This document shows positions 52,651 to 61,669 of a stretch of 64,000 nt of DNA, one piece after another (position 1 is the first letter of the stretch; every line of letters begins with the position of its first letter). The position numbers were made by a program, and so were the translations under genes. Under the pieces are notes generated by a model. That model saw nothing but the letters and a program-made list of their open reading frames with translations, did no database searches and was not told the DNA's origin. The DNA comes from Bog-159 sp049511415 (GTDB lineage: Bacteria > Acidobacteriota > Terriglobia > Bryobacterales > Bryobacteraceae): the NCBI GenBank assembly GCA_049511415.1, contig JBEKYC010000028.1, positions 14,449 through 78,448 on the forward strand, given 5' to 3'.

Positions 52651-54834
52651 TTACTTCGCTGCTACGGCGTACTGCAGGCGCGACGTCGCCGATTCGCTGC
52701 CCTGCTGCGCGGTGATCAGCAATTCGCAATCGCCGGGCCGGGTGGCCGCGGCTACAAACATAGGAATGGTCCCGGAAGCATCCGGCGCGGGAAGGTTGGC
52801 GGTGGACTCCGCGAAGACCTGCCCGCCGTTCTTGAATTCGATGTGGATCTTAGGCTTTTCGGCGTTGGATTTGTCCGGGTAAACCACGAAGTAGATGTAA
52901 CGCTTGGTCGCGGTACTGACCACGGGCGCCAACATTGGAACAACGTGTTTACCCTTGAACGTCAGGGGATCGGTGGCTTCCGTCTTCTGTCCGGCAGTCT
53001 CGACTTCCTGCACTGCCACCAGACTGCTGATATCTACACCCTTGGCTGGCGGCATAATGTCAATAGGCGTGACGTTCGTAGTAGCCTTGCCGCCTTCGCG
53101 ATCCACCAGGGCCGTCTCCACTGTGTAATGACCGGGTGGTAGGTCCAGCGGATGCGTGTACGTTAAAGCCGAGGCGCGCACGGCCGCCAGGCTCGCGTCC
53201 GGGATGGTATACGGCGTATCGACGCTGTATTTATCCACCACCTGGCCATTAGCGTCGCGCAGCAGCGCGAATAGCGAAACTTCTACTTTGTGGGCGTGGC
53301 GCTCAGGCTCCGCGGTAGCCCCTAATTTCGATCCCGGCAACTGAAACGCTAATGCACTGCGCGTCCCCGGACCATCGCCGCGGAAGTTGAATGACGCCAC
53401 CTGGAAATCGAAGGCATGCGGCGCCGGCTGCGCGTTCAAGACGGCCAGACCGGTCAGTTCTTCGGGCTTCAATGCCGTCCCGTTGAGATCGGGCATAGCG
53501 AAGTATCCGGTCCGGCTTTCCACCTGCCAATCGGGTTTCGTAAGCTTCACTTCGATCTTCCGCAAGCGCCCGTCAAATTTCATGATCGTGGGGTGGTACA
53601 CCAGTTCGTAGTGCGCGTCCAGACTATCGGCCACTTGCTGGAACGACTTGCGGAAGTCGTTCGTATTGGCAATCAGAAATCCGCCCGTGCCTTCGGCCAG
53701 AGCGCGCAGGCTGGCCTGCGTATCGGATGTGCGCACTGCCGCGATGGTGTCGTCGCCCTGCCGGCTGCTCAGCTTCATTTGGGAGGCGCTGTTGTGGATG
53801 TTGGTGTTTTGGGCGCTCACCGAGGCCATTTGGCCGACGGCCAGTTTTCCGGCCTGCGCCGTATCGTTAGTGGCGCTCATTTCGGTGCTGTCGAGGGCAT
53901 AGAACGTGACGCCATGCTGATTAGCCTTGGTGAGAATCTTCTGGAAACGGTCGGGATCCCCGGTCGTGACCAGACCCGTGGTGACCAGCAGAACCGTCTT
54001 CCGCCCAGGCAACTTACCAATATCATCAATCAGGGTCATGATGCGGTCGGTTTCGTGCATGCCCGTGATATTGGCGAATTCGCTGCGCTCCATCACCTGC
54101 TCGCCGCGCACGCGGTTCGCGCCGAGCCCCGTATCCACGTCCGCGCCCGTGATGACGGCATTGCTGATCTCACCGCCGGTTATATCCACGGACACGGAGG
54201 CGCTATGTGTGGCATTGTTAACCGCGGCATTGATCGTCACGATGTTTGGGCTCGCCGTCAACAGTGCCTCCGAAGCTTGACCGAAATCCAGCCCCTTTCC
54301 CGTGAACGAGGCGTCGATGGTCCGCAACAACTCGTCCCGATCCTTGGTAAACGCATGCATGGGAAGCACGCGCTCATTGAGAGTGAACAGGGCGATGTAG
54401 GTTTCCGGCGGCAGATCGCTCTTCAGGAATTCCTTGACGATTTCGATGGCATGCGGGCGGGTGACCGGATCGATGTTGTGAAAGACGATGCACACCGCGT
54501 TTACCTCGCGCAACGGCAGGGCGCCCGGACTGGCGGCCTCGGCCTTCGCCTGTTCTTTCTCTATGTTGCGATGCTCTTCGCGTCCGGCAACCATCTTGAA
54601 GCTGCGCACGTCCTGCCGCACGCCATCTTCGAAGATCTCCACGTCGCCCGGCTTCACGTTCTTGACCACTTTACCTTTTTTGTCGCGCACCACCATGTCG
54701 AGCGCCACCTCCGTGGTGGTGACGCGAATCGTGGAGCCAGGAGTAGCGCCGGCAGGCGGCGGCTCGTTTTGGGACCGGGCCGGCCAAGCCGCGCCAAGAA
54801 GACAAATCAAGGAAAGAGCGCCAACCTTATGCAT
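52651..54834 (-). CDS. VWFA-related acidobacterial-domain protein (TIGR03436 type)
   Basis: The 727-residue exported protein has a signal peptide (to ~21). Next comes V-A-L-D-M-V-V-R-D-K-K-G-K-V-V-K-N-V and D-V-E-I-F-E-D-G-V-R-Q-D-V-R-S-F, the hallmark strand pair of acidobacterial VWFA-related proteins. A von Willebrand A-like domain follows (~90-430) with an acidic start replaced by N-A-V-C-I-V-F-H-N-I-D and G-R-K-T-V-L-L-V-T-T-G. The C-terminal ~250 residues form beta-sandwich repeats. The usual D-x-S-x-S metal site is not evident. Role unknown, probably adhesion or protein interaction in the periplasm. Confidence 0.9.
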   Translation of the reverse strand: MHKVGALSLICLLGAAWPARSQNEPPPAGATPGSTIRVTTTEVALDMVVRDKKGKVVKNVKPGDVEIFEDGVRQDVRSFKMVAGREEHRNIEKEQAKAEAASPGALPLREVNAVCIVFHNIDPVTRPHAIEIVKEFLKSDLPPETYIALFTLNERVLPMHAFTKDRDELLRTIDASFTGKGLDFGQASEALLTASPNIVTINAAVNNATHSASVSVDITGGEISNAVITGADVDTGLGANRVRGEQVMERSEFANITGMHETDRIMTLIDDIGKLPGRKTVLLVTTGLVTTGDPDRFQKILTKANQHGVTFYALDSTEMSATNDTAQAGKLAVGQMASVSAQNTNIHNSASQMKLSSRQGDDTIAAVRTSDTQASLRALAEGTGGFLIANTNDFRKSFQQVADSLDAHYELVYHPTIMKFDGRLRKIEVKLTKPDWQVESRTGYFAMPDLNGTALKPEELTGLAVLNAQPAPHAFDFQVASFNFRGDGPGTRSALAFQLPGSKLGATAEPERHAHKVEVSLFALLRDANGQVVDKYSVDTPYTIPDASLAAVRASALTYTHPLDLPPGHYTVETALVDREGGKATTNVTPIDIMPPAKGVDISSLVAVQEVETAGQKTEATDPLTFKGKHVVPMLAPVVSTATKRYIYFVVYPDKSNAEKPKIHIEFKNGGQVFAESTANLPAPDASGTIPMFVAAATRPGDCELLITAQQGSESATSRLQYAVAAK

Positions 54835-54885
54835 AGGACGATTCTATCTCTTTTGAAGCCTGGCGGGCGGGGCGCCGGCTGGTTT

Positions 54886-55395
54886 TCAAGGCGATTGCAG
54901 CTCGCGCCGGAAGATATCGAGAATGTCCGGGTTGGCAAATGCCTCCGCCAATTCAAGCAGACGCGGGTCCAAATAGGCGCGGTCGAGCGTACGCCGAAAC
55001 CGGCGAATGAGGCGTCGGGCGTCGTCCAGATCCTTCGGCCGTTCGAAAATCAACTTCATCCAGATCAGGTCTTCGGTGCTGACGACATTTACGGATCTCC
55101 CGCCGAGTTCGAGCGGCCGGCATCTGCCAATTACATCCCGCTCGGCTGGGAGCGCTGCGAAGACGATGTCCAGTTTGATTCCAACCGATGACCATAAAGG
55201 CAAAAACCCTGGTATCTTTCGCAAACTGTAGCTGATCCGCGGGTCGGGTTACACCCAAACGCTGAGGTCCACATCCAGGATTGCGCGCGGCTCACCCCAA
55301 GCCGCAACCGCCAGCCCTCCAATCAGCATGTAAGCGAGGGCCAGCCGATCGAGAATGTCCGCGGCTTCGGCGAGCGAACCTTCCAGATCGGTCAT
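54886..55395 (-). pseudogene. Nucleotidyltransferase-fold protein, frameshifted twice
   Basis: ATG 55395 opens a frame with M-L-I-G-G-L-A-V-A-A-W-G-E-P-R-A, then I-L-D-V-D-L-S-V-W-V, the GG...DxD core of nucleotidyltransferases of the AbiEii/DUF6036 kind. It stops at TAA 55249-55251. The text goes on in a second frame (F-A-K-D-T-R-V-F-A-F) and then a third (I-K-L-D-I-V-F-A-A-L-P, V-S-T-E-D-L-I-W-M-K, E-R-P-K-D-L-D-D) to 54886. Two frameshifts, near 55250 and 55205, explain it. Such genes act as toxins or partner enzymes in two-gene modules; this copy should be inactive. Confidence 0.72.
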
Positions 55396-55564
55396 GGCCG
55401 TCGATTCAAGACCGCAAAGGCCCTACGCAGAACTTGGACCCCGCGCTTCTCGGGATCGGAATCACGACGCCGCTCCTCTGCGGGGATCCAACTCAAAATG
55501 GCGCCCAGTTGTTAAAGGTCGCCCACTGTCGCCGGCGTATCTCGGCTTGTTCGCGTAAGGTCAT
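55394..55564 (-). pseudogene. Partner gene of the nucleotidyltransferase, frameshifted
   Basis: ATG 55564 overlaps the aspS stop (ATGA) and reads M-T-L-R-E-Q-A-E-I-R-R-R-Q-W-A-T-F-N-N-W before a premature TGA. Another frame continues with S-W-I-P-A-E-E-R-R-R-D-S-D-P-E-K-R-G-V and Q-V-L-R-R-A-F-A-V-L-N-R-R-P, ending in TGA overlapping ATG 55395. A frameshift near 55495 explains the break. The helical, charged product is the size of an antitoxin or partner for MNT-like enzymes. Both genes of the pair are decayed. Confidence 0.6.
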
Positions 55565-57339
55565 GAGGAGCGGCGAATCGCGATGCCCAGATCCTTCAAA
55601 GCGCGCTCCGGCACCGTGGCTGGAGCTTCGGACATGAGGTCGGTGGCGCGGGCCGTCTTGGGGAACGGGATCACTTCGCGGATTGATGTTTCACCCGCCA
55701 GGATCATCACGAGCCGGTCCAGGCCCAAGGCGATCCCGCCATGCGGCGGCGCGCCGTATTCCAGGGCGTCCAGCAGAAAACCGAACCGCCGGCGGGCTTC
55801 CTCTTCGTCGAATCCCAGCGCGGCGAAGACCTTCGACTGCACGTCGCGGCGATGAATACGAATCGATCCCGACCCGAGCTCCGTGCCGTTCAGCACCAGG
55901 TCGTACGACTTGGCCCGGCAACGCGCCGGATCGCTGGTGAGCTTTTCCAGATCCTCGTCATGGACCGAAGTGAATGGGTGATGCGCAGCATTCCAGCGGC
56001 CTTCTTCGCCATCCCATTCGAACATGGGGAAATCGATCACCCAAAGAAACTGGAAACTGCGCGGGTCGAGCAGCTTGTGCCGGTCGTTGTATTTCTGCGC
56101 CGCGAACAGGCGCAATTGGCCACAAGCCTGGAACACCGTCTCTTCGGGACGTTGGCCCTTGGGCTCGCCAGCCCACGCAGCCAACATCAGCAAATCGTCT
56201 TCGGCGGCGCCGGTCAGTTCACGAACGCGCGCCATCGGCTCGGGATGATCCCGCTCCACGCGCTTTGGATCGTCATAGACGCGCAATCCGCGCTCGGCGC
56301 CATAGGCCTTCAATTCGTCGCGTTCGCGGCGGCTGAGCGCGCCGGTTTTGGGGATATGAATCGCCACCAGCGGCAGCCCGTGCGCGCTCAAACTGCCTTC
56401 CGGGAACAGTTGCTCCACCGGATGCATGGGCGGCACGCGCCGGTCGGGCTTGTCGCTGCCGTAACTGCGCATGGCTTCCGCGTAAGTCAGCCGCGGAAAT
56501 GGAATCGAGACATCGTAGCCCGCCACCTGACAGATGCGCTGAACCAGCGGTTCGATCACTTCGAAGATGCGCTCCTCCTGCGGAAACGACATCTCCAGGT
56601 CGATCTGGGTAAACTCCGGCTGCCGGTCGGCGCGCAAATCTTCGTCGCGGAAACAGCGCACGATCTGGAAATATTTGTCGAACCCCGACACCATCAGCAG
56701 TTGCTTAAAGATCTGCGGCGATTGCGGCAACGCATAGAACGTTCCGGGCTGCACGCGGCTGGGCACCAGGTAATCGCGCGCGCCTTCGGGCGTGGAGCGC
56801 GTCAGAAAGGGCGTCTCGATTTCCAAAAAGCCCTGCCGATAGAGACACTCGCGCACGGCGAACGTGATCTTGGAGCGCAGAATGATATTGCGCTGCATGT
56901 GCGGCCGGCGCAGATCCACATAGCGGTACTTGAGCCGCACGTCTTCCGCCACGTCGACCGCTCCTTCCATGGGGAAGGGCGGCGTGCGGGACTCGTTCAA
57001 GATCCAGATTTTCTCGGCCGCAATCTCCACCGTGCCGGTCTCCAGGTTCGGATTGACCGTGTCCGCGCTACGTAGCGCGACCGTGCCTTCGACGGCAATC
57101 ACATACTCCGGCCGCACACGTTCCGCGCGCCGGTGGGCGGCCTCGTCGGCATCCGCGTGAATGGTTACCTGGGTGACACCGTCGCGGTCGCGAAGGTGGA
57201 TGAAGATCACGCCGCCCAGGTCGCGGTGGCGGTGGACCCAGCCCATTAACAGGGCTCGCGTTCCAGCATCCGCGGCGCGCAACTGCCCGCAGGTATGGGT
57301 TCGCCTCAAGCCGCCAAGAAAATCGAGTTCTGTTTCCAT
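55561..57339 (-). CDS. aspS: Aspartyl-tRNA synthetase
   Basis: The start is placed at ATG 57339 (M-E-T-E-L-D-F-L-G-G-L-R-R-T-H) because upstream residues are unlike the family; 592 residues fits the bacterial type. OB-fold (L-M-G-W-V-H-R-H-R-D-L-G-G), motif 2 (C-F-R-D-E-D-L-R-A-D-R-Q-P-E-F-T-Q-I-D), the bacterial GAD insert, and motif 3 (G-I-A-L-G-L-D-R-L-V) are present. Asn63-type specificity residues for discriminating forms were not assessed. With asnS present, a tRNA-Asn transamidation route is not required. Confidence 0.94.
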   Translation of the reverse strand: METELDFLGGLRRTHTCGQLRAADAGTRALLMGWVHRHRDLGGVIFIHLRDRDGVTQVTIHADADEAAHRRAERVRPEYVIAVEGTVALRSADTVNPNLETGTVEIAAEKIWILNESRTPPFPMEGAVDVAEDVRLKYRYVDLRRPHMQRNIILRSKITFAVRECLYRQGFLEIETPFLTRSTPEGARDYLVPSRVQPGTFYALPQSPQIFKQLLMVSGFDKYFQIVRCFRDEDLRADRQPEFTQIDLEMSFPQEERIFEVIEPLVQRICQVAGYDVSIPFPRLTYAEAMRSYGSDKPDRRVPPMHPVEQLFPEGSLSAHGLPLVAIHIPKTGALSRRERDELKAYGAERGLRVYDDPKRVERDHPEPMARVRELTGAAEDDLLMLAAWAGEPKGQRPEETVFQACGQLRLFAAQKYNDRHKLLDPRSFQFLWVIDFPMFEWDGEEGRWNAAHHPFTSVHDEDLEKLTSDPARCRAKSYDLVLNGTELGSGSIRIHRRDVQSKVFAALGFDEEEARRRFGFLLDALEYGAPPHGGIALGLDRLVMILAGETSIREVIPFPKTARATDLMSEAPATVPERALKDLGIAIRRSS

Positions 57340-57444
57340 ATCGAATGCCGTGGCGCACGGAGTGCCGCTTGGGCCCGTGCGTGGCGCGTCGTCATTGACG
57401 ACAACGCTCGCCGGTGGGATAAAGCTCATGCTAACACGGGGCGC

Positions 57445-57450
57445 TACAAT
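57445..57450 (+). promoter_or_regulatory. Putative -10 box (TACAAT) 6 bases before the S9 peptidase start
   Basis: TACAAT ends 6 bases before ATG 57457 within the 117-base gap to the divergent aspS start. No ribosome binding site is visible, so the gene may be leaderless. Confidence 0.45.
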
Positions 57451-57456
57451 TCGGTT

Positions 57457-59478
57457 ATGCATCGAGCCCTACTCGTGCTTCTCTCGAGCGCCGCCCTGTT
57501 CGCGCAGAAGCCACCCTTTGACGCCCACGCTCTGCTCGATCTGGCGCGCATCGGCGACCCGCAAGTCTCGCCGGATGGCCGCCTGGTCGCCTACACCGTG
57601 CAGACCATCGACGTTCCCAATAACAAAAAGACCACGCACATCTGGGTGACGCCACTGTCCGGAGCCGCTGGAAAACAGATCACGCAAGTAGGGCAGGACA
57701 ATGAGCGGCCGCGCTGGTCGCCCGATTCGCGGCGGATTGCCTTCATCTCCGATCGCGGCGGTTCTTCCCAGGTCTGGCTCATGGACGCGGATGGAGCGAA
57801 CGCCAGGCAGATCACCAACGTCTCCACCGAAGCGGGCGGCGAGTTATTCGCGCCCGATGGCAAGAGCCTGGTCTTTGCGAGCGACGTGTTTCCGGATTGC
57901 GGCGCTGACGACGGGTGCAATCGCCGCGATCTGGACGTGGAGCGTAACAGCAAGGTGAAGGCGCGTATTTATACCACCCTGCTGTATCGCCACTGGAATC
58001 ATTGGCAGAGCTTGCGGCGCAGCCATCTGCTGGTGATTCCGGTTTCTGGCGGCGCGGCCAAAGACCTCACACCTGGGGATCGCGATGTCCCGCCATTTTC
58101 GCTTGGCGGCGGCGACGATTACGCCATATCGCCCGACAGTGCGGAGGTTTGTTACGCGGTGAACATGGATCCGGTGAGCGCGATCAGCACCAACACGGAT
58201 CTCTACGCGGTTCCCCTCAACGGCGGACCGGCGCGCAAAATCAGCAACAATCCGGGCGCGGATAACACGCCGCTCTATTCGCCGGACGGCAAATACCTCG
58301 CCTGGCGGGCGCAAATCCGCGCCGGATATGAGAGCGATCGATGGCGCTTGTGGGTGATGGACCGCGCTACCGGCCACGTCACGGATTTGACCGACAACGT
58401 CGACCGCTGGGTGAACAGCTTCGTCTGGTCCCCGGATTCCAGTAATCTCTTTTTCACTGTGGAGGATCGCGGGCGCCAGTCGATTCAGTTCAAGTCGGTG
58501 AGGGGCGGCGAAGCGCGCGTGGCCCTCAGCGGCGACAGTCACCTGGATGACATGCAATTCACCCCCGATGGCAAGACGCTCGTTTATACGCAGCAGAGCG
58601 GAACGCAGCCGGCCGGAATTTACCGCGCTTCTTCCACGGGCGGCGCACCGCTCGCGCTCACGCATATTAACGACGCGCTGCTGAGTTCCCATGAAATGCC
58701 GCCGCTCGAAGAGTTTTGGGTGGATAGCGCCGATGGCTCGCGGGTGCAGAGCTTCGTGCTGAAACCGCCGGGCTTCCGGGAGGACCGCAAGTATCCGACG
58801 CTGCTGCTCATCCATGGCGGTCCGCAGGGCGCCTGGGGGCATGAGTGGAGCTTTCGCTGGAATGCCCAGGTATTCGCCGCGGCCGGTTATGTAGTCGTCA
58901 TGCCGAACCCGCGCGGTTCCACCGGCTATGGACAGAAATTCATCGACGAGATCAACGGAGATTGGGGCGGCCGCGCCTTCGACGATATCATGGCGGTGGC
59001 CGATCACGTGGTCACCAGCATCCCGTATGCCGATGGCAGCCGCATGGCGGCGGCCGGCGCCTCCTACGGCGGCTACATGATCGACTGGATCCTGGGCCAT
59101 ACGCAGCGTTTCAAGGCCCTGGTAACGCATGACGGCGTGTACGATTTGCGCAGTGAATTCGGCTCTACCGAAGAGCTGTGGTTCCCGCTGTGGGAGTTCG
59201 GCGGGACGCCGTGGGACAATCCGGATACCTACGCAAAATGGTCGCCCAGCATGTTCGTGAAAGAGTTCCACACGCCCACGCTGGTAGTCCACGGCGAACT
59301 GGATTACCGGGTCCCCTTGAGCCAAGGGCTGCAACTCTACACCGCACTGCAAATGCAGAAGGCGCCTTCCAAGCTGCTGTTATTTCCCGATGAAGGCCAT
59401 TGGGTGTTGAAGCCGCAAAATAGCCTGCTTTGGTATCAAACAGTGATCGATTGGCTGGACACCTGGACAAAAAAGTGA
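57457..59478 (+). CDS. S9 family prolyl oligopeptidase, exported
   Basis: ATG 57457 starts a signal peptide (MHRALLVLLSSAALFA). The 673-residue protein has a WD-like beta-propeller (~25-400; repeated S-P-D-G-R, S-P-D-S-R-R-I-A-F) and an alpha/beta hydrolase domain with catalytic Ser in G-A-S-Y-G-G-Y-M, Asp in V-H-G-E-L-D-Y-R-V and His in D-E-G-H-W-V. It resembles dipeptidyl-peptidase/acylaminoacyl-peptidase types, which cleave short peptides. Its stop overlaps the M23 gene's GTG start. Confidence 0.93.
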   Translation: MHRALLVLLSSAALFAQKPPFDAHALLDLARIGDPQVSPDGRLVAYTVQTIDVPNNKKTTHIWVTPLSGAAGKQITQVGQDNERPRWSPDSRRIAFISDRGGSSQVWLMDADGANARQITNVSTEAGGELFAPDGKSLVFASDVFPDCGADDGCNRRDLDVERNSKVKARIYTTLLYRHWNHWQSLRRSHLLVIPVSGGAAKDLTPGDRDVPPFSLGGGDDYAISPDSAEVCYAVNMDPVSAISTNTDLYAVPLNGGPARKISNNPGADNTPLYSPDGKYLAWRAQIRAGYESDRWRLWVMDRATGHVTDLTDNVDRWVNSFVWSPDSSNLFFTVEDRGRQSIQFKSVRGGEARVALSGDSHLDDMQFTPDGKTLVYTQQSGTQPAGIYRASSTGGAPLALTHINDALLSSHEMPPLEEFWVDSADGSRVQSFVLKPPGFREDRKYPTLLLIHGGPQGAWGHEWSFRWNAQVFAAAGYVVVMPNPRGSTGYGQKFIDEINGDWGGRAFDDIMAVADHVVTSIPYADGSRMAAAGASYGGYMIDWILGHTQRFKALVTHDGVYDLRSEFGSTEELWFPLWEFGGTPWDNPDTYAKWSPSMFVKEFHTPTLVVHGELDYRVPLSQGLQLYTALQMQKAPSKLLLFPDEGHWVLKPQNSLLWYQTVIDWLDTWTKK

Positions 59479-60791
59479 AAATCATCCTCGCAGCCGTAGT
59501 CGCCCTTGTCATTGCGGCGCTGGCCGTATTGGCCGTGCTGTCAGCAACGCCGGTCATCACTATGGACCCGCCGGTGAAAAACATCGGCGCCAGCACGCCC
59601 GTGAAGGTCGAGGTGGCCGGCGCATACGGATTCCGGCATTTCAGCGCCATCCTGGAGCAGAATGGCGCCCGCTATACGGTATTCGAGCAGCGCACGCCGG
59701 CGCGGCGTTGGTCGTTTATGCGGCATCGCGAAAACACCCACAGATTCAACTTCCCCGTGGGCAAGCAACAGGCTCCCGCCCTTGGTGACGGGAAGGCCAC
59801 GCTCATCGTGGAAGCCCAGTCCAACGATTTTGTGGGACGCACGGTGAGCGCCTCAAACGAGGTCACCGTCATACTGGAACCCCCGCGCCTGACGGTGGAC
59901 GAAGCCCAACACTACATCAACCAGGGGGGCAGTGAATTGGCAACCTTCGCGGTTTCCGGTGATTGGTCGGAGGCCGGCGTCAAGGTAGGGCCGTACACCT
60001 TTCGCAGCTTTCCCCTGCCCGGCCGCCCCGCCAACGAGCGCTTCTCGCTCTTTGCTTTTGCTTGGGATCTGCCCGTGGATACGGTACCGCATGTTTACGC
60101 GCGCAATGCTGCGGGCACGGAAGTGACTGGCCGCTTTTGGTTCAAGATCTTCCCCAAACCGTTCCGCACGCGCGATCTGGAAATCACGGATGCCTTTCTG
60201 GATAAGGTTGTGAACCAGATCGATCCCGCCGGTGCAGGTGACTTGTTGCAGCGTTTTTTGCGTATCAACACGGTGTTGCGAAAGCAGAATAATCAGACAC
60301 TCGCCGATTTACGTCTGAAGACCGAAGAGCGGGTTTTGTGGAACGGTCCATTCTCGCAGCTTGCCAACTCGCAGGTGGAAGCCCACTTCGCGGACGTGCG
60401 CAGCTATATTTACAAGGGCAAGAAGGTGGACCAGCAAGTGCATCTCGGCTACGATTTGGCGGTGACCCAGCACGTGGCTGTCGTAGCGGCCAACGATGGA
60501 CGGGTGGTTTGGGCCTCGGATCTGGGCATCTATGGCAACTGCATCGTCGTCGACCACGGGTATGGATTGCAATCCATCTATGGCCATCTCAGCAGGATCG
60601 ACGTGAAGGTTGGCGATCTGGTGAAGAAAGGCCAAGCCATGGGCCACAGCGGCTCGACCGGTCTGGCCGGCGGCGATCACCTGCACTTCAGCATGCAGGT
60701 GGATGGCGTGCAGGTCAACCCGGTGGAGTGGTTCGACGCCCACTGGATTCACGATCGGATACTGACAAAACTCGCTCCCGAGCCGCATTGA
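59475..60791 (+). CDS. M23 (LytM/peptidoglycan) metallopeptidase with N-terminal extension
   Basis: GTG 59475 overlaps the S9 stop (GTGA). The 438-residue protein has an N-terminal anchor (~3-22), a ~280-residue beta-rich extension, and a C-terminal M23 domain with the zinc ligands in H-L-G-Y-D (His and Asp) and G-D-H-L-H-F (His), plus the R-I-D-V-K-V-G-D and G-H-S-G-S-T-G strands. It probably cuts peptidoglycan cross-links or acts as an activator of amidases in the periplasm. Coupling to the peptidase gene suggests shared regulation. Confidence 0.9.
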   Translation: MKIILAAVVALVIAALAVLAVLSATPVITMDPPVKNIGASTPVKVEVAGAYGFRHFSAILEQNGARYTVFEQRTPARRWSFMRHRENTHRFNFPVGKQQAPALGDGKATLIVEAQSNDFVGRTVSASNEVTVILEPPRLTVDEAQHYINQGGSELATFAVSGDWSEAGVKVGPYTFRSFPLPGRPANERFSLFAFAWDLPVDTVPHVYARNAAGTEVTGRFWFKIFPKPFRTRDLEITDAFLDKVVNQIDPAGAGDLLQRFLRINTVLRKQNNQTLADLRLKTEERVLWNGPFSQLANSQVEAHFADVRSYIYKGKKVDQQVHLGYDLAVTQHVAVVAANDGRVVWASDLGIYGNCIVVDHGYGLQSIYGHLSRIDVKVGDLVKKGQAMGHSGSTGLAGGDHLHFSMQVDGVQVNPVEWFDAHWIHDRILTKLAPEPH

Positions 60792-60861
60792 GGAAGGCTG
60801 GCTTACTTCCCGGCGTAGCGCCCTGCGGCGTTCAACAAACGCCGGCACGATTTGTTGACAA

Positions 60862-61350
60862 TGAGAGGGTGGTCATCATGCGGTTCCAGGGATGGACGGC
60901 ACCGGAATTGTGTTCAAGGCATTCGTCCAACTGTTGCCAGCACGACACCATACATCATCATCGCCGGGTCTTACTCGGGACCCGTTGCCACTTTATTGGC
61001 CGCACGCAGCGCCGGAAATCTTGGAGCCGTTGTATTTGTGTCGAGCTTTGTGGCTTTGCTTTACGGTCGGATAGGCCCATGGATTGCGACGGCAGTACCG
61101 GCGGCCCTTCTTCGCTTGCGATTGCCGGCCTGGATTCTTTCCGGAACACTCCAACATCGCACTGCGCGAATGGTGTGTTTTGTCCGCGGGTTCCGACCGT
61201 CTCCTTGGAACTCGGGGCCATCGCGGGTTCCTTGCGGCAAAACCGGGCATGGAAGCCGTAAAGGTCGCTGGGCCGCACTTTCTCCTACAGTGCGCTCTCG
61301 ACCGTAGTCTGGCTGTACTTCGAGAGATTGGATGGCTTGGTGACACTGCG
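60862..61350 (+). pseudogene. Alpha/beta hydrolase remnant with frameshifts and internal deletion
   Basis: Pieces of one hydrolase lie in different plus-strand frames in the right order. They are P-G-M-D-G-T-G-I-V-F-K-A-F-V-Q-L-L-P-A (from 60886), P-Y-I-I-I-A-G-S-Y-S-G-P-V-A-T-L-L-A-A-R with G-A-V-V-F-V-S-S-F-V (60943-61070), and D-R-L-L-G-T-R-G followed by G-M-E-A-V-K-V-A-G-P-H-F-L-L-Q-C (61195-61300). These match, in order, the start, nucleophile elbow and catalytic-His end of small alpha/beta hydrolases. The gap between pieces is shorter than in intact proteins, so a deletion is likely as well. Confidence 0.6.
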
Positions 61351-61669
61351 CACGCGGCATCCGCAAACGCGCTAACACCCAGCTTAGCCGGCGGCGACTC
61401 TTTGCACTTCACTTGGAGGCCGATGGCGTGCAGCGGCGAGATTCCGGAGGTGCGGGTGGTTAAGGGGGCCCTGAGGATGGCAAAAATTACGAACGAAGCC
61501 AATTGATGGCTTGTTTTGTGATACTTGCAAAAAGGGCAGAACCAATCTGCACGGGGACGTTCAATTGTCAAAGACCGGCGGGCGCGGGTGTCCGATCCCA
61601 GGGTGAGGCTACCACGGTATTGCCGCCGGCAGGAGCCTTCGTTTGGGCCGGATGTTGGACCAGTTGGGG
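61351..61669. other. Gene-free stretch with a fragment resembling the M23 domain
   Basis: Between the hydrolase remnant and obg no intact gene is seen. Positions 61384-61433 resemble 60663-60713 of the M23 gene (about 39 of 51 bases with one gap by hand count), covering G-G-D-x-L-H-F, which contains the peptidase's second zinc-binding site. The rest shows nothing recognisable. Confidence 0.45.

Noticed and set aside
53416..55191. 591-residue plus-strand frame opposite the VWFA gene
   Set aside because: Antisense to a well-supported gene with signal peptide and family motifs; the product is His/Arg-rich without any recognisable fold.
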